Shown: positions 1 to 8,174 of the stretch, piece by piece | Position numbering within the stretch: the stretch's first letter is position 1 | Layout: every line of letters starts with the position of its first letter | NCBI RefSeq assembly: GCF_011759365.1 | Contig: NZ_JAARLZ010000014.1 | Span: forward strand, 1 to 64,000 | Origin: Luteibacter anthropi | GTDB taxonomy: Bacteria > Pseudomonadota > Gammaproteobacteria > Xanthomonadales > Rhodanobacteraceae | Length of the DNA stretch: 64,000 nt | Direction: 5' to 3' | Position numbers and translations under genes: made by a program | Notes under the pieces: generated by a model | Told to the model about the DNA's origin: nothing | The model's database searches: none | Seen by the model: only the letters and a program-made list of their open reading frames with translations

Positions 1-125
1 GCTGACTTCTTTCTAGTGGGACACTTGCATTTGGTTGACATCGTCAATCCATCGCAAGGCGTCCACACAATTCACCTGCGCATACTGTCAAAGATCAATC
101 ACTTAGCGAGAACATTTCGTTCTGT
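1..125 (-). promoter_or_regulatory. Probable rRNA operon leader (boxA region); 16S gene would lie beyond the left edge
   Basis: Read on the minus strand, 97-86 gives TGATCTTTGACA, close to the rRNA antitermination boxA. It is preceded at 123-109 by an AGAAC/GTTCT inverted repeat that could be a boxB-like hairpin, and followed at 72-63 by AATTGTGTGG, a string resembling what follows boxA in proteobacterial rRNA leaders. No protein gene is seen here. That this is an rRNA leader is inference from motif resemblance; the 16S gene itself is not in the window. The promoter is not confidently placed. Confidence 0.45.
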
Positions 126-205
126 GAAGGGGGTGCAGACACATTTTTGAAAAAAAGTTGGGGAGTACACTCCGCACTTCTCTTCCACACTAATAAGGTA
201 TGGCG

Positions 206-655
206 ATGATCAAACGGTTCCTTCCCGCCGCGATGTTTCTTCTGTCGGTGGGCGCCGCCCACGCGGCGACCGAGCCAGCGGTGGTCCTGCACGGCAAGCG
301 ATTCTCCGCCGAATTCGCCACGACCGATGATTCCCGCGCCATGGGCTTCATGAATCGCACGTCGATTCCCGCCGATCACAGCATGCTGTTCGTCTTCGCC
401 GACGACGAGCCGCGCTCCTTCTGGATGAAGAACACCCTGGTGCCGCTGGACATCCTCTACTTCGACAAGGATCTCAAGCTCGTGGCGATGCAGCTGAACG
501 CCCAGCCGTGCAAGGCCGACCCATGCGCCATCTATCCCAGCGGCGACCGTAGCGCCCGCTACGTCCTGGAACTGAACGGCGGCGTGGCCGGCAAGCTGGG
601 GCTGAAGCTTGGCGATGCGCTCAAGGTCGACGGCGACTGGGGCAAGGTGCAGTAA
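206..655 (+). CDS. DUF192 family secreted protein
   Basis: A 149-residue protein with a cleavable signal peptide (about residues 1-20, ending AAHA) followed by a single DUF192 domain. Family hallmarks are visible: the GFMNRTSIP segment, then the FWMKNTLVPLDILYFD segment, then a conserved Cys-containing loop (QPCKADPC). DUF192 proteins are small periplasmic or secreted proteins of unproven biochemical function. An in-frame ATG lies at 200, but AAGG at 195-198 is only one base from it and seven from the ATG at 206, so 206 is preferred. It is transcribed away from the probable rRNA leader. Its 3' end overlaps a small antisense gene by 97 bp. Confidence 0.88.
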   Translation: MIKRFLPAAMFLLSVGAAHAATEPAVVLHGKRFSAEFATTDDSRAMGFMNRTSIPADHSMLFVFADDEPRSFWMKNTLVPLDILYFDKDLKLVAMQLNAQPCKADPCAIYPSGDRSARYVLELNGGVAGKLGLKLGDALKVDGDWGKVQ

Positions 656-768
656 TCGTCCGCCAGGGCGTGCTCGCAGGGCACGCCCACGTGATACGGG
701 ACGAGGGCGGCCGGGTCGATCCGGGCAAGCTCGTCCCACTGGTCGTCGAAAGGAATGAATTGCTGCAT
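559..768 (-). CDS. Small hypothetical protein, antisense at its 3' end to the DUF192 gene
   Basis: A 69-codon frame starting at an ATG (768-766) preceded by a strong Shine-Dalgarno GGAGGAA (781-775) at six-base spacing, unusually good for this window. The first ~37 residues (MQQFIPFDDQWDELARIDP and on) look like real protein: acidic and aromatic, with a VPYHVG segment. The last ~30 residues are a Ser/Pro-rich string read antisense through the end of the DUF192 gene and look non-natural. The original stop may have been lost so that translation now runs into the neighbour. No family recognised; function unknown. Confidence 0.45.
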   Translation of the reverse strand: MQQFIPFDDQWDELARIDPAALVPYHVGVPCEHALADDYCTLPQSPSTLSASPSFSPSLPATPPFSSRT

Positions 769-911
769 GGCTGCTTCCTCCACGGTACGGCTCGCATTGC
801 GCGGCCCTGGGGATCATGGAAGCAGGTTTTTCTGCCTTGCGGCTGGCGGAATGGGGCAAAACGATGTCCGCCCCATCCCCTGATGCTATCGGTGACGTGC
901 CTGAAGGCGCG

Positions 912-1103
912 TCAGTCCATTTCGACCATTTCGAAGTCGTCCTTGGTCACACCGCAGTCCGGGCAGGTCCAGGTATCCGGGATATCCTCCCAGCGTGTCC
1001 CCGGGGCGATGTCTTCCTCCGGGAGACCCAGTGCTTCGTCATAGATGAAGCCGCAAACGACGCACATCCATTTGCGAAGGGTGGTTTCGGTGCTCTGGCT
1101 CAT
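912..1103 (-). CDS. Rubredoxin
   Basis: A 63-residue rubredoxin, a one-iron electron carrier of the cytoplasm. The four iron-ligating cysteines are present as CVVC (14-17) and CPDC (47-50), spaced by the usual aromatic/acidic core ([19 protein letters not shown]). The start is placed at the ATG reading MSQSTETT; a longer frame upstream adds 12 residues not typical of the family. It is transcribed away from thiE with about 100 bp between them. No rubredoxin reductase or alkane hydroxylase gene is nearby, so its redox partner cannot be deduced from context. Confidence 0.93.
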   Translation of the reverse strand: MSQSTETTLRKWMCVVCGFIYDEALGLPEEDIAPGTRWEDIPDTWTCPDCGVTKDDFEMVEMD

Positions 1104-1202
1104 GGCTTTGCGTACTGTGGTCTGACAAGGAAGTCCCACATTCTGTCACCCCCCGGCGCGGCGGCGCCAGCGCGACGCCCGCCCGAATACAAGAGAATCG
1201 CC

Positions 1203-1841
1203 ATGTCCACCCTCCTCCGATCCCGCCTGCACGGCAAGGGCGTGTACGCCATCACCGATGGTCCCCGCCCGGACCTCTTCGCCGCCATGGAGGCCGCCCT
1301 CGCTGGTGGCGCCCGCCTTCTCCAGTATCGGGACAAGAGCGGAAACGCCGAAAGACGACGTGCCGAGGCCGACGAGCTGTCGCGGATCTGTGCGCGCTAT
1401 GAGGTGCCTTTCATCGTCAATGACGACGTCGAGCTGGCGAAGCTCACCGGTGGCGGAGTCCACCTGGGCCGGGAAGACATGTCGATCGCGCAGGCTCGCG
1501 AGATCCTGGGCCCCGATGCCATCATCGGTGTGTCCTGCTACGGCTCGCTGGAGCGGGCTCGCGAACTGGCCGGCAAGGGGGCCGACTACCTCGCCTTCGG
1601 TGCCATGTATCCCTCGCCCACCAAGCCGCATGCCCCTGTGGCGCCGCATGACGTATTGACGCAGGTCAAGGCGCTGGGCCTTCCCGTCGTGGCGATCGGC
1701 GGCCTCACCCCGGACAATGCGAAGGTCGTGATCGACGCCGGCGCGGACTACCTCGCCGTCGTCTCCGCCATCTTCGCCGCTGCGGACATCCAGTCTGCCA
1801 CGCGTCGTTTCGCCGACCTCTTCACCGGAACCACCCGATGA
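1203..1841 (+). CDS. thiE: Thiamine-phosphate synthase
   Basis: A 212-residue TIM-barrel enzyme that joins HMP pyrophosphate and the thiazole phosphate to make thiamine monophosphate. Typical signatures are visible in order: YAITDG near the N-terminus, LLQYRDKSG (pyrophosphate/Mg region), [37 protein letters not shown] and [12 protein letters not shown] (phosphate binding), ending VVSAIF. Length is normal. The start is the ATG reading MSTLLRSRL; a longer upstream frame overlaps the rubredoxin region and is ignored. Its TGA overlaps the hemL start (ATGA at 1838-1841), so the two are translationally coupled. thiC lies about 20 kb away under a riboswitch. Confidence 0.95.
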   Translation: MSTLLRSRLHGKGVYAITDGPRPDLFAAMEAALAGGARLLQYRDKSGNAERRRAEADELSRICARYEVPFIVNDDVELAKLTGGGVHLGREDMSIAQAREILGPDAIIGVSCYGSLERARELAGKGADYLAFGAMYPSPTKPHAPVAPHDVLTQVKALGLPVVAIGGLTPDNAKVVIDAGADYLAVVSAIFAAADIQSATRRFADLFTGTTR

Positions 1842-3115
1842 CCACGAACCACGAACTCTTCGCCCGCGCCCGCCAGCTGCTGCCTGGCGGCGTGAATTCG
1901 CCCGTGCGCGCCTTCAAGTCGGTCGGCGGCGAGCCGTTCTTTACCGAGCGCGCCGATGGCGCTTATCTGTGGGACGTGGAGGGCAAGCGGTACATCGACT
2001 ACGTGGGCTCGTGGGGTCCGATGATCGTCGGCCACAACCATCCTGCCGTGCGCGAAGCCGTGGAGCGTGCCGTGCGCAACGGCCTGTCGTTCGGCACGCC
2101 CTGCCCCGCCGAAGTGACGATGGCCGAGACCATCGTAAAGCTGGTGCCCTCGGTGGAGATGGTGCGCATGGTCAATTCGGGCACGGAGGCCACGATGTCG
2201 GCCATCCGCCTCGCCCGCGGCGCCACGGGCCGCACGAAGATCGTGAAATTCGAAGGCTGCTACCACGGCCATGGCGACAGCTTCCTGGTAAAGGCCGGGT
2301 CCGGTGCGCTCACTTTCGGCGTGCCGACGTCGCCTGGCGTGCCCAAGGCTTCCGCCGACCTCACGCTCACCCTGCCTTATAACGATATCGACGCCGCCCG
2401 CCTGCTCTTTGCCCAGGAAGGCAAGGACATCGCCGGCCTCATCATCGAGCCGGTCGCCGGCAACATGAACTGCATCCCGCCGAAGCCGGGCTATCTCCAG
2501 GCATTGCGCGAGCTGTGCAGCGAGCATGGCGTGCTGCTGATCTTCGACGAGGTGATGACCGGCTTCCGCGTGGCCCTGGGTGGCGCGCAGGCCCACTACG
2601 GCATTACCCCCGACCTCACCTGCTTCGGCAAGATCATCGGTGGCGGCATGCCGGTGGGTGCCTATGGCGGTCGTCGCGACCTCATGGAGCAGGTGGCGCC
2701 GGCGGGCCCGATCTACCAGGCGGGTACGCTGTCGGGTAATCCGGTGGCCATGGCTGCGGGTCTTGCCATGCTGGAGCTGATTCAGGCGCCGGGGTTCCAC
2801 GCCGATCTGGCCGAGCGGACCGTACGGCTTACCGACGGTATGGCCGCTGCTGCGAAGAAGCATGGCGTGGCCTTCAGCGTGAATCGTGTGGGTGCGATGT
2901 TCGGGTTGTTCTTTACCAGTGAAACGGTGGAGAGCTATGCGCAGGCCACGGCAGCCGACGTCGAGGCGTTCAACCGGTTCTTCCATGGGATGCTGGAGCG
3001 CGGGATGTATCTCGCGCCGTCGGCGTTCGAGGCGGGGTTTGTGTCCAGTGCGCATTCGGATGCGGTGCTGGAGGAGACCATCGCCGCGGCGGACACGGTG
3101 TTCGCCGCCCTGTAG
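1838..3115 (+). CDS. hemL: Glutamate-1-semialdehyde 2,1-aminomutase
   Basis: A 425-residue PLP-dependent aminomutase of the C5 tetrapyrrole pathway, converting glutamate-1-semialdehyde to 5-aminolevulinate. Family signatures include [13 protein letters not shown] at the N-terminus, [16 protein letters not shown], the [10 protein letters not shown] segment and the PLP-binding lysine Lys265 in [16 protein letters not shown]. Length equals the family norm. It begins inside the thiE stop (ATGA overlap). The stop codon TAG at 3113-3115 is the TAG of the GTAG head of a REP element, so the REP sits exactly at the gene's end. A Rho-independent terminator follows at 3277-3302. Confidence 0.97.
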   Translation: MTTNHELFARARQLLPGGVNSPVRAFKSVGGEPFFTERADGAYLWDVEGKRYIDYVGSWGPMIVGHNHPAVREAVERAVRNGLSFGTPCPAEVTMAETIVKLVPSVEMVRMVNSGTEATMSAIRLARGATGRTKIVKFEGCYHGHGDSFLVKAGSGALTFGVPTSPGVPKASADLTLTLPYNDIDAARLLFAQEGKDIAGLIIEPVAGNMNCIPPKPGYLQALRELCSEHGVLLIFDEVMTGFRVALGGAQAHYGITPDLTCFGKIIGGGMPVGAYGGRRDLMEQVAPAGPIYQAGTLSGNPVAMAAGLAMLELIQAPGFHADLAERTVRLTDGMAAAAKKHGVAFSVNRVGAMFGLFFTSETVESYAQATAADVEAFNRFFHGMLERGMYLAPSAFEAGFVSSAHSDAVLEETIAAADTVFAAL

Positions 3116-3273
3116 GAGCGTGCTTGCGCGCGACCGGGGGTGTCGCAACCATCGGTCGTGCGCAAAGCACGCTCTGACAGGATCGATATCGCGAAAAACC
3201 GGTCGCGCGCGAGGCGCGCTCCTACAGGTGTGGGGTGTCGCTGAAACCGGTCGCGCGCGGGGCGCGCTCCTAC
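3112..3273. repeat. REP cluster downstream of hemL (four units)
   Basis: Units: 3112-3137 (+), 3153-3176 (-, diverged), 3199-3225 (-) and 3247-3273 (-). Each has a GTAG head followed by GGAGCGCGC, a short 2-4 base centre, then GCGCGCGACCGG, able to fold as a hairpin. The GTAG head plus GC hairpin is the organisation of the GTAG REPs of Pseudomonas and Stenotrophomonas that are mobilised by RAYT transposases (established knowledge); no RAYT gene is in this window. The first unit supplies the hemL stop codon. Confidence 0.9.
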
Positions 3274-3276
3274 AGG

Positions 3277-3302
3277 AAAGCCCGGCCATGGCCGGGCTTT
3301 TT
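3277..3302 (+). terminator. Rho-independent terminator after hemL
   Basis: A perfect stem AAAGCCCGGC (3277-3286), loop CATG, GCCGGGCTTT (3291-3300) with the T run continuing to 3302. It lies between convergent hemL and argD and could serve both strands. Confidence 0.8.
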
Positions 3303-3303
3303 A

Positions 3304-4554
3304 TTACGCTACTTTTGCCTGTTTCGCCGCGAATTCGGCGAGCGTGGCGTGCAGGCGGTGCAGCCCTTCGGCCACTTCTTCGTCGGTGATGGTCAGTGGC
3401 GGCACGATGCGCAGCACGTCGGGGCCGGCCTGGAGGATGAGCAGGCCGTGGGCGGCGGCGATGTCGAGGATTTCGCCAGCACGGCCTTGATGAGCCGCAT
3501 CGAGCACCGCGCCCAGCATGAGGCCGCGACCACGCACTTCCGAGAACAGGTGGAATTCGTGGTTGAGCTTGTCCAGGCCCTTGCGGATGTCGTTGGCCTG
3601 GCGCTCCACGTTGAGCAGCACTTCCGGCGAGGCGATCTTCCGCAGCGCCACGCGGGCCACGGCCGCCGCCATCGGGTTGCCGCCGAAGGTGGTGCCATGC
3701 GCGCCGAACTGCATCACGTCGGCCACCTTCGGGCCCACCAGCATGGCGCCGATGGGGAAGCCGGCACCCAGCGCCTTGGCCAGGGTGACGATGTCGGGGG
3801 TGACGTGGTCGTGCGTGTGGGCGAACAGCGTGCCCGTACGGCCCATGCCGCACTGGATCTCGTCCAGCACCATGAGGGCATCGTGGGCGTCGCACAGTTC
3901 GCGCACCTTCTTCAGGAAGCCCGGATCGGCCGGCATCACGCCGCCCTCGCCCTGCACCGGCTCCAGCATCACGGCGGCGACGCCACCCTGGGCGAAGGCT
4001 TCTTCCAGTGCCGCCACGTCGTTGAACGGTGCGTAGCGGAAGCCCCCTGGAAGCGGCTCATAGCCTTCCTGGTATTTCGGCTGGGCCGTCGCGGTCACCG
4101 ATGCCAGCGTGCGGCCGTGGAACGAGCCCTTGAAGGTGACGATCACGCGGTTCTCGGGCGCACGGCCCTGGCCGGCAGCCCACTTGCGGACGAGCTTGAT
4201 GGCGGCTTCGTTGGCCTCCGTACCGGAGTTGCACAGGAAGACACGCTCGGCGAACGGCGCGTGCTCCACCAGCTCTTCGGCCAGGCGCAGCGGCGGTTCG
4301 GAATAGAAGACGTTGCTGGCGTGCCAGAGCTTGTGTGCCTGGGTGACCAGTGCCTCGACGAGGTCAGGGTCCTGGTGACCCAGCGCGTTGACCGCGATAC
4401 CGGCACCAAAATCGACATAGTCGCGGCCCTCGCTATCCCACACACGGGCGCCCTTGCCGTGATCGAGGATGACGTCGCGGGGACGGTAGACGGAAAGCCA
4501 GTAACGCTTGCCCAGGCCGATGAGCTCGGAGGGTTCGACAGGATGCGACGACAT
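3304..4554 (-). CDS. argD: Acetylornithine aminotransferase (class III)
   Basis: A 416-residue class III PLP aminotransferase acting in arginine biosynthesis on N-acetylornithine (and possibly succinyl-diaminopimelate). Signatures: FLCNSGTEANEAAIKLVRKW, FKGSFHGRTLASVTAT, MLEPVQGEGGV, LDEIQCGMGRTGTLFA and the PLP lysine Lys260 in TLAKALGAGFPIGAM, then HGTTFGGNPMA. The frame is open 71 codons upstream, but homology begins at the ATG reading MSSHPVEPSE, so that is taken as the start. An AstC-type succinylornithine role cannot be excluded; no ast genes are nearby. The upstream region is shared with a divergent sigma-54 promoter. Confidence 0.9.
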   Translation of the reverse strand: MSSHPVEPSELIGLGKRYWLSVYRPRDVILDHGKGARVWDSEGRDYVDFGAGIAVNALGHQDPDLVEALVTQAHKLWHASNVFYSEPPLRLAEELVEHAPFAERVFLCNSGTEANEAAIKLVRKWAAGQGRAPENRVIVTFKGSFHGRTLASVTATAQPKYQEGYEPLPGGFRYAPFNDVAALEEAFAQGGVAAVMLEPVQGEGGVMPADPGFLKKVRELCDAHDALMVLDEIQCGMGRTGTLFAHTHDHVTPDIVTLAKALGAGFPIGAMLVGPKVADVMQFGAHGTTFGGNPMAAAVARVALRKIASPEVLLNVERQANDIRKGLDKLNHEFHLFSEVRGRGLMLGAVLDAAHQGRAGEILDIAAAHGLLILQAGPDVLRIVPPLTITDEEVAEGLHRLHATLAEFAAKQAKVA

Positions 4555-4839
4555 TGCAACAACTCCGGGACCCGGCCGCAGCGCCGGGACCCAAGCAGGG
4601 ACGGATGGAATCGCACGGTACGCTCTGCGGTCCGACATCGATCCTTCCCTCGCGAGTGGCAGTCGGACCGGGTCCGTGGGGGCGCTCGCGTGGAATCCAC
4701 ATCGTATAAGGGGTGGGCGGCCGGAACAACGGCCTGTGTAGCGCTCGTGCAACGCGCTGATTCTCACCCGCTACAGCCCTGGCATGCCTGCGCTGGGAAA
4801 TGGCCTGAAAAGTCCTTGCGAATCAGCCTTCGCCCCGGA

Positions 4840-4855
4840 TGGCACGGCGTTTGCT
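4840..4855 (+). promoter_or_regulatory. Sigma-54 (RpoN) promoter, consensus match
   Basis: TGGCACG (4840-4846), GCGT, TTGCT (4851-4855) matches the RpoN -24/-12 consensus TGGCACG-N4-TTGCW at every defined position. The GG and GC dinucleotides have the required spacing. Predicted transcription starts near 4866, running rightward. No protein gene starts downstream on this strand; instead a terminator follows within 100 bases. The gene immediately beyond encodes a sigma-54 activator. Confidence 0.82.
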
Positions 4856-4865
4856 CCTTCCGTCA

Positions 4866-4964
4866 CCGTGGCCCTGTGAAGCCCGCGGAGTTCGACGTCC
4901 GACGACCCTGCCAAGTCCGGCGGCGAATGGGACTCCCGGTTCCGCTGTGAACCGGGAGTTTTTT
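4866..4964 (+). ncRNA. Candidate sigma-54-dependent small RNA, about 98 nt
   Basis: The interval between a consensus RpoN promoter (4840-4855) and a perfect intrinsic terminator (4932-4964) defines a predicted ~98-nt transcript. It contains no convincing open reading frame with a ribosome binding site: the ATG at 4927-4929 has none and runs straight into the terminator stem. The RNA would point at the 3' end of the gene for an RpoN activator (4981-5940, opposite strand) and end about 17 bp short of it. Existence as an RNA is inference from the promoter/terminator pair. It does not show the repeated AANAANAA motifs of CrcZ-type RNAs, and no Rfam family was recognised by eye. Confidence 0.62.
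4932..4964 (+). terminator. Strong Rho-independent terminator of the candidate sRNA
   Basis: An 11-bp perfect stem, ACTCCCGGTTC (4932-4942) with GAACCGGGAGT (4949-4959), a 6-base loop and a run of six T (4959-4964). The T run lies on the plus strand only, so the terminator belongs to the rightward transcript rather than to the leftward activator gene. Confidence 0.88.
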
Positions 4965-4980
4965 CACCGGCCCCGTTCCC

Positions 4981-5940
4981 TCAGCGCAGTTCGTCGAGCA
5001 CGAGCTGGTGTTTCTTGCAAAGCCGGTAGACGGTGACCCGGGAAACCCGGAGCCGGCGGGCGCATTCGCTGATGTTGAAGGCACTGGCCCGCAGGCAGTC
5101 CACGATGGCCTCGCGTTCGGCCAGTGTGCGTGCACCGCCCAGGCTGTCGCGATCGGTGCCGGGCGCATCGGCGTTGAGTTCGAGGTCGTCGGGCGTGATC
5201 AGCGCATCGTCGGCGATCACGGCGGCACGCTGCACCCGGTTCATGAGTTCGCGCACGTTGCCCGGCCAGCCGAAGGTGCTCATCGCGCGGCGGGCGGCCG
5301 CGCTGAAGGTACGTGCCCGCGTACCGTAGCTTTCGCGGAAGGTATCCAGAAAATGCTGTGCCAGCAGGTCTACGTCGCTGCCGCGCTCCCGTAGCGGCGG
5401 CATGCGCAGCCGCAGGACGTTGAGGCGGTAGAAAAGATCCTCGCGGAAGCGCCCCTGCGCCACCGCTTTTTCGAGGTCTACGTGGGTGGCGGCCAGCACG
5501 CGCACGTCCACGCGGATCGACCGGCAGCTGCCGATGCGCTCGATGGTGCCTTCCTGCAGCACGCGCAGCAGGTTGGTCTGGGCATCCAGCGGCAGGTCAC
5601 CGATCTCGTCGAGAAAGACCGTACCCCCGTCGGCGGATTCGAAATGCCCGATGCGTCGCGAGGTCGCCCCGGTGAACGAGCCGCGCTCATGACCGAACAG
5701 TTCGGACTGCACCAGGTTGGCGGGCAATGCCCCGCAGTTGATCGCCGCGAAGGGCCGGTCCTGGCGTGGCGACAGTTGATGGAGGGTGCGCGCCGCCACC
5801 TCCTTGCCCGTGCCCGTCTCCCCCGTGATCAGCAACGGAAGCTCCACGGGAGCGAACTTGCGCAGGTTGTGCAGAAGCGTCCCGATAGCCTGGCTCTCGC
5901 CCCATATGGCGCGATGGCCCGACGATTCCTCGTGCGACAT
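4981..5940 (-). CDS. Sigma-54-dependent transcriptional activator without a sensory domain (PspF-like architecture)
   Basis: A 319-residue bacterial enhancer-binding protein. The AAA+ domain starts almost at once: Walker A GETGTGKE (40-47), the sigma-54 contact loop as GSFTGA (87-92), Walker B GGTVFLDE (105-112), then [22 protein letters not shown] and [11 protein letters not shown] Fis-type helix-turn-helix ends the protein (about 285-315, [20 protein letters not shown]). There is no receiver, GAF or PAS domain before the AAA+ module; only about 12 residues precede it. Such proteins are constitutively competent or controlled by a partner protein, as PspF is by PspA (family knowledge). The nearest RpoN promoter faces it at 4840-4855, an obvious candidate target. 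Confidence 0.93.
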   Translation of the reverse strand: MSHEESSGHRAIWGESQAIGTLLHNLRKFAPVELPLLITGETGTGKEVAARTLHQLSPRQDRPFAAINCGALPANLVQSELFGHERGSFTGATSRRIGHFESADGGTVFLDEIGDLPLDAQTNLLRVLQEGTIERIGSCRSIRVDVRVLAATHVDLEKAVAQGRFREDLFYRLNVLRLRMPPLRERGSDVDLLAQHFLDTFRESYGTRARTFSAAARRAMSTFGWPGNVRELMNRVQRAAVIADDALITPDDLELNADAPGTDRDSLGGARTLAEREAIVDCLRASAFNISECARRLRVSRVTVYRLCKKHQLVLDELR

Positions 5941-6129
5941 GACTGTTCCTCACCCCGTGCCCGTGGCCTGCTGCCGGCCCTTGCGGGTGCTCCCTGTCCC
6001 GCCGCCGACACCCCTGCAAGGCCGGCAAGCCCCACGCGCCATGCGCCTCGAAAGGCCACGGCGACGGGGATCGACGTTATAACGGCCTGCCGAAAGCGGC
6101 CATACGCCAAACGAGCTAGCCCACGTGGC

Positions 6130-6732
6130 TCAGCCGCGCTGGAAGCGGGGGAGGATGTCGCGCAGTTCCGCCAGGCGCTGGATGGGGTCGTCCAGTTCGA
6201 GCATGTGCTGGCACTCGTCGGCGTCCAGCGGCAGCAGTTCGCACAGGCGGAAGCCGACCCAGCTGGCATCGTCCGCACGGCCGGCCACGTCGTGTCGCCA
6301 CGGCGGCATCATCTGCTCGGCCAGGCGTTCGAGGATGGTGGCCAGCAGGCCGAATTCGGCCGGCACCGGCAGGGTGTCCTCCGGCTGCCAGAGGGTGACA
6401 TCCCCGCGCACCTGGCCATCACCGCGCACCCGCGTGCGCGACACACGAAAGCGCTGACCACCCTGCGCAACGATGCCCAGCAGGCCGTCCTCGCGCGTGT
6501 GGAAATCGGTGATGCTCGCAAGCGTGCCCACGGCAGCCGGAACCGCGGGCTGCCCTGCTTCGCGGCCTTCGAGAATCATGCACACGCCGAACTCGCGGCC
6601 GGTGCGGGCGCATTCGCGCACAAGGTCGAGATAGCGCGGTTCGAAGATGCGCAACTGGAGATGACCGTCCGGAAAGAGGACGTTCGCCAGCGGGAACAGC
6701 GGCAGGTCGTGTGTGGGCGTGGTCGCGGCCAT
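6130..6732 (-). CDS. LON substrate-binding-domain protein
   Basis: A 200-residue protein consisting of the N-terminal (LAN/PUA-like) substrate-binding domain of Lon without the ATPase or protease domains. Hallmarks are LPLFPLANVLFPDGHLQLRIFEPRY near the N-terminus and GVCMILEG, then VGTLASITDF and GLLGIVAQGGQRFRV. The start is the ATG reading MAATTPTHD; a further 11 residues upstream would overlap mpl and look unrelated. It follows mpl with only ~10 bp between them and is likely co-transcribed. The family's function is not established; a role in substrate recognition is assumed by analogy. Confidence 0.88.
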   Translation of the reverse strand: MAATTPTHDLPLFPLANVLFPDGHLQLRIFEPRYLDLVRECARTGREFGVCMILEGREAGQPAVPAAVGTLASITDFHTREDGLLGIVAQGGQRFRVSRTRVRGDGQVRGDVTLWQPEDTLPVPAEFGLLATILERLAEQMMPPWRHDVAGRADDASWVGFRLCELLPLDADECQHMLELDDPIQRLAELRDILPRFQRG

Positions 6733-6742
6733 GCCCGGAAGT

Positions 6743-8113
6743 CTAACCTGCGTTGAGCGCGGCAAAGAAGCGCCGGGGCGCCCCTTCGAAGCCGCCGTTG
6801 GACATGAACACCACGTGGTCGCCCTCGCCTGCCGTTGCGGCCAGTGCGGCGATCAGCGCATCGACATCGGGCACCGTACTGCCGCGGCCGTCCAGCGCGC
6901 CGGTCACCTTGCCCGCATCCCACGACAGTTCGGGACGATGCAGGAACACCACGCGATCTGCATCCGCAAGCGATGGCGCCAGCGCATCGGCATGCGCGCC
7001 CAGGCGCATGGAATTCGAGCGAGGTTCCAGCGCCACGATGATGCGTGCGTTGCCGACTTTCGCGCGAAGCCCGGCGAGCGTGGTGGCGATGGCCGTGGGA
7101 TGGTGCGCGAAGTCGTCATACACCGTGACGCCCTTTGCCGTACCGATCACTTCCATGCGACGACGCACGCTGCTGAAGCTGGCGAATGCCGGCAGCAGGG
7201 CGACTGGGTCTACGCCCGTCGCAGCCGCGGCAGCCAGCGCCGCCAGCGCGTTCATGACGTTATGCCGGCCCAGCGAGGCCCAGCGGATCTCACCCAGTAC
7301 GTCGCCCTGCTTCGACACGCGGAAATGCGAGCCATCGGCGGCGAGCGGTTCCGCCTGCCAGTCGCCACGACCGATGCCAAAGGTTTCCACCGGCGTCCAC
7401 GCACCCATGGCGAGCACGTCGGCCAGATAGGTGTCTTCGGCGTTGACGATCAGCCGGCCATTGCCCGGCACGGTGCGTACCAGGTGATGGAACTGGCGCT
7501 GGATGGCGGCCACGTCGGGGAAGATGTCCGCGTGGTCGTATTCCAGGTTGTTGAGGATGGCGATGCGCGGCCGGTAATGGACGAACTTCGAGCGCTTGTC
7601 GAAGAAGGCCGAGTCATATTCATCGGCCTCGATCACAAAGGACTTGCCCTCGCCGCGGCGCGCCGAGACGTCGAAATTGCCCGGCACGCCGCCGATGAGG
7701 AAACCCGGCGACTGGCCGGCCGACTCCAGCAGATGCGCCAGCAGGCTGGTGGTGGTGGTCTTGCCATGCGTGCCTGCCACGGCCAGCACCTCGCGACCGC
7801 CAAGCAGCGTCTCACCCAGCCACTGCGGGCCGGAGATGTACTTCATGCCTTCGTCGAGCATGTATTCCACCGCCGGATTGCCGCGGACCATCGCATTGCC
7901 CACCACCACGAGATCGGGTGCGGGCTGCAGGTGTTCCGGGCGATAACCCTGCATGAGCGAGATGCCCAGCTGTTCGAGCTGGGTGCTCATCGGCGGGTAG
8001 ACGTTGGCGTCGGAGCCGTCCACCTGGAGGCCCAGTTCGCGTGCGAGCGCGGCGACGCCGCCCATGAAGGTGCCGCAGATGCCGAGGATATGGACGCGCA
8101 TGCCGTGTTTCAT
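6743..8113 (-). CDS. mpl: UDP-MurNAc:L-alanyl-gamma-D-glutamyl-meso-diaminopimelate ligase
   Basis: A Mur-ligase-family enzyme of peptidoglycan recycling that attaches the recovered tripeptide to UDP-MurNAc in the cytoplasm. The N-terminus MRVHILGICGTFMGGVA and the segments SDANVYPPMSTQLE, VVGNAMVRGNP, the ATP-binding AGTHGKTTTT, FLIGGVPGNFDVSAR, EADEYDSAFFDKRSKF and LEYDHADIFPD are all characteristic of Mpl and distinguish it from MurC. The start is at MKHG (8113); the family's usual start would be the ATG four codons later (8101), and neither has a clear Shine-Dalgarno. It lies between adk and the LON-domain gene on the same strand. Confidence 0.95.
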   Translation of the reverse strand: MKHGMRVHILGICGTFMGGVAALARELGLQVDGSDANVYPPMSTQLEQLGISLMQGYRPEHLQPAPDLVVVGNAMVRGNPAVEYMLDEGMKYISGPQWLGETLLGGREVLAVAGTHGKTTTTSLLAHLLESAGQSPGFLIGGVPGNFDVSARRGEGKSFVIEADEYDSAFFDKRSKFVHYRPRIAILNNLEYDHADIFPDVAAIQRQFHHLVRTVPGNGRLIVNAEDTYLADVLAMGAWTPVETFGIGRGDWQAEPLAADGSHFRVSKQGDVLGEIRWASLGRHNVMNALAALAAAAATGVDPVALLPAFASFSSVRRRMEVIGTAKGVTVYDDFAHHPTAIATTLAGLRAKVGNARIIVALEPRSNSMRLGAHADALAPSLADADRVVFLHRPELSWDAGKVTGALDGRGSTVPDVDALIAALAATAGEGDHVVFMSNGGFEGAPRRFFAALNAG

Positions 8114-8145
8114 CGCAAGGCGCGACGGCGAGGGCCGTCGCGAAA

Positions 8146-8166
8146 GGCCCGCCATGAAGGCGGGCC
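8146..8166 (-). terminator. Possible weak terminator after adk
   Basis: GGCCCGCC and GGCGGGCC arms (8146-8153 and 8159-8166) form an 8-bp stem just past the adk stop. On the minus strand it is followed by only three T, so termination is likely partial. Confidence 0.4.
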
Positions 8167-8174
8167 GGTAAGGA

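Noticed and set aside
1748-3895. A 715-codon minus-strand open frame across hemL and part of argD
   Set aside because: Antisense shadow in GC-rich DNA: Arg/His/Gly/Pro-rich, no family resemblance, and hemL and argD are certain.
4701-4735. Possible argD promoter with TTATAC at 4709-4704 on the minus strand
   Set aside because: No convincing -35 at the right spacing, so it is not listed as a feature.
3235-4950. A 571-codon plus-strand open frame opposite argD
   Set aside because: It starts within REP sequence and reads antisense to argD; composition is non-natural.
5941-6129. The 190-bp gap between the sigma-54 activator and the LON-domain gene as a site for a second sRNA or RpoN promoter
   Set aside because: No -24/-12 match or terminator was found by eye on either strand.
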